The notes beneath the pieces are model-generated. The model worked only from the letters and a program-made list of their open reading frames with translations. It was not told the DNA's origin and searched no databases. Of a DNA stretch of 64,000 nt, positions 63,190 through 64,000 are shown piece after piece (the first letter of the stretch is position 1; each line of letters opens with the position of its first letter). A program made the translations under genes and the position numbers. The stretch comes from Modicisalibacter sp049808615. Lineage in GTDB: Bacteria > Pseudomonadota > Gammaproteobacteria > Pseudomonadales > Halomonadaceae. The stretch is from assembly GCF_049808615.1 (NCBI RefSeq), contig NZ_JBNCAN010000019.1, positions 36,482 to 100,481 on the forward strand. Reading direction: 5' to 3'.

Positions 63190-64000
63190 TCACCGCTCCC
63201 TGTGCTCTTCTTCCGGCCACGCGTCTTCTTGGGTGCCGGCTCGGGTTCGACGTAGAGGTGCTCCAGGTCGTGGGCGATAGCCAGCGACTTGTCGCTGATG
63301 CACTTTTCGCGCACTCGCTCCGGCCAGTAGGCCATGGCCAGGTGGGCCCAGTCGTAGTCGCCCTGCTCCAACCTCTCCCAGGTATCGCGCAGCACGTTCT
63401 GCCAGGGACGATGGCGGAACAGCGGCCAGAGCGGCGCGGCGGAGATCTGAACGCCGTCGTCGTGGTTGGGCTTATAGTCGGGGGCGATCCTGAGCAGCGT
63501 ATCGCACAGGTCCGCCAGCTCGTCGCGGAAGTCACTCAACTCCTCGAGGCGCTTCTCATCCTTGCGGCTTCGGCTGGCACCCGCCAGGCGGAGGTTGCCC
63601 AGCTCGCCGTCGACCTGCTTGAGCTTGGGCTCGACGAAGTCGTTGACCGCGGTGAAGAGGGTCTGGTCGGTCAGGGCCGGGTAGTAGACCCAAAGGGTGT
63701 AGCTGCCTGAGGCCGTCGCCAGCGGCCAGTAGATCGGCGCCTTGCGGCGGCTCTTGGAGTACTGCTGCAGGTGGTACTTGAAGAAGTCGCGGCGCAGCCA
63801 GCGGCGCAAGTCTTCATCGACTTGGGCATTCACCGTCTCCAGCACATCGACCATCAGCCGCGGCAGATCATGCTCATGACCCCCTGAATCCGTGAGACCG
63901 GCCCCCAGGAATGCTTCTAACCTACTGAACTGCATGGCAATATAGCGAATATCGCCATTCACCCAGACAGTGCCATGCCCAACGTCAAGTTCCGCGCCAG
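63186..64000 (-). CDS. pglX: BREX adenine methyltransferase PglX, C-terminal part
   Basis: The last 270 or so residues of PglX; the frame stays open to the window edge, so the apparent GTG start at 63962 is internal. The segment RDFFKYHLQQYSKSRRKAPIYW, then LWVYYPALT, FVEPKLKQ, DGVQISAAPLWPLFRHR and DYDWAHLAMAYWPERV match the C-terminal domain of type 1 BREX PglX, which recognises the target site and marks a single adenine. The catalytic NPPY part is upstream, outside the window. The basic tail (KKTRGRKK) precedes the stop, which overlaps the next start. Confidence 0.9.
   Translation of the reverse strand, partial: GAELDVGHGTVWVNGDIRYIAMQFSRLEAFLGAGLTDSGGHEHDLPRLMVDVLETVNAQVDEDLRRWLRRDFFKYHLQQYSKSRRKAPIYWPLATASGSYTLWVYYPALTDQTLFTAVNDFVEPKLKQVDGELGNLRLAGASRSRKDEKRLEELSDFRDELADLCDTLLRIAPDYKPNHDDGVQISAAPLWPLFRHRPWQNVLRDTWERLEQGDYDWAHLAMAYWPERVREKCISDKSLAIAHDLEHLYVEPEPAPKKTRGRKKSTGSGE

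Noticed and set aside
63186..63962. Stand-alone 258-residue gene at the right edge
   Set aside because: The frame is open upstream to the window edge and the peptide matches the PglX C-terminus, so it is a fragment of a larger gene.
1..64000. CRISPR arrays, rRNA operons and insertion sequences
   Set aside because: No regularly spaced repeats, rRNA signatures or transposase genes were seen anywhere; the only mobile-element gene is the integrase.

Overview
The window reads as a chromosomal segment of a moderately GC-rich gammaproteobacterium, most likely a member of the Halomonadaceae (Halomonas-like). This rests on gene content (two BCCT osmolyte transporters, ycgN-ycgL-rnd, dnaX-ybaB-recR, an mlaA/PP2C/STAS cluster like that of pseudomonads) and on protein similarity recalled from memory; no search was run. 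Most of it is housekeeping and transport, with one horizontally acquired defence island at the right end.

Layout. 1-8 kb: start of a Bcr/CflA-type drug exporter, then a minus-strand run of a FabH-like ketoacyl synthase, MlaA, a PP2C phosphatase with a degenerate receiver domain and a STAS protein; hrpA lies upstream. 8-14.5 kb: an MBL/rhodanese fusion, a FadD-type acyl-CoA ligase, a class II glutamine amidotransferase, a VWA protein and a small membrane protein. 14.5-22 kb: oligopeptidase B, then ycgN, ycgL, rnd, recR, ybaB and dnaX. 22-28.4 kb: two tandem BCCT carriers, a DEDDh exonuclease, a cNMP/CBS/DUF294 protein and the 4.5S RNA. 28.6-31.9 kb: an ATP-grasp ligase paired with a 670-residue protein of no recognised family. 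32-39 kb: tctCBA diverging from an IclR regulator, a TctD/TctE two-component pair and a periplasmic binding protein. 39-54 kb: TlyA, MscK-type channel, outer-membrane phospholipase A, yqjD/E/K-like genes, a YhiN-like flavoprotein, a SpoIIAA-like protein, a P-type ATPase, a histidine phosphatase, an orphan binding protein and a ClC protein lacking the usual gating glutamate.

Right end. At about 54.48 kb a sequence identical in form to the 3' end of a serine tRNA (acceptor strand, G discriminator, CCA), followed by a terminator, marks what looks like one end of a genomic island. A P4-type tyrosine integrase follows, then a small AT-rich unknown gene, then a minus-strand phage-defence operon: the C-terminal part of PglX (cut by the window edge), a BrxU-like DUF262/HNH type IV restriction protein, PglZ and BrxL. 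This is the distal half of a type 1 BREX system; brxA, brxB, brxC and the rest of pglX should lie just beyond position 64000. The methyltransferase-dependent BREX arm and the modification-dependent nuclease would complement each other: one acts on phage lacking the host mark, the other on phage with modified bases.

The best candidates for undescribed biology are the ATP-grasp/670-residue pair, the BREX locus with its embedded restriction gene and MIT_C-tailed BrxL, the pseudo-receiver phosphatase, and the ClC variant.
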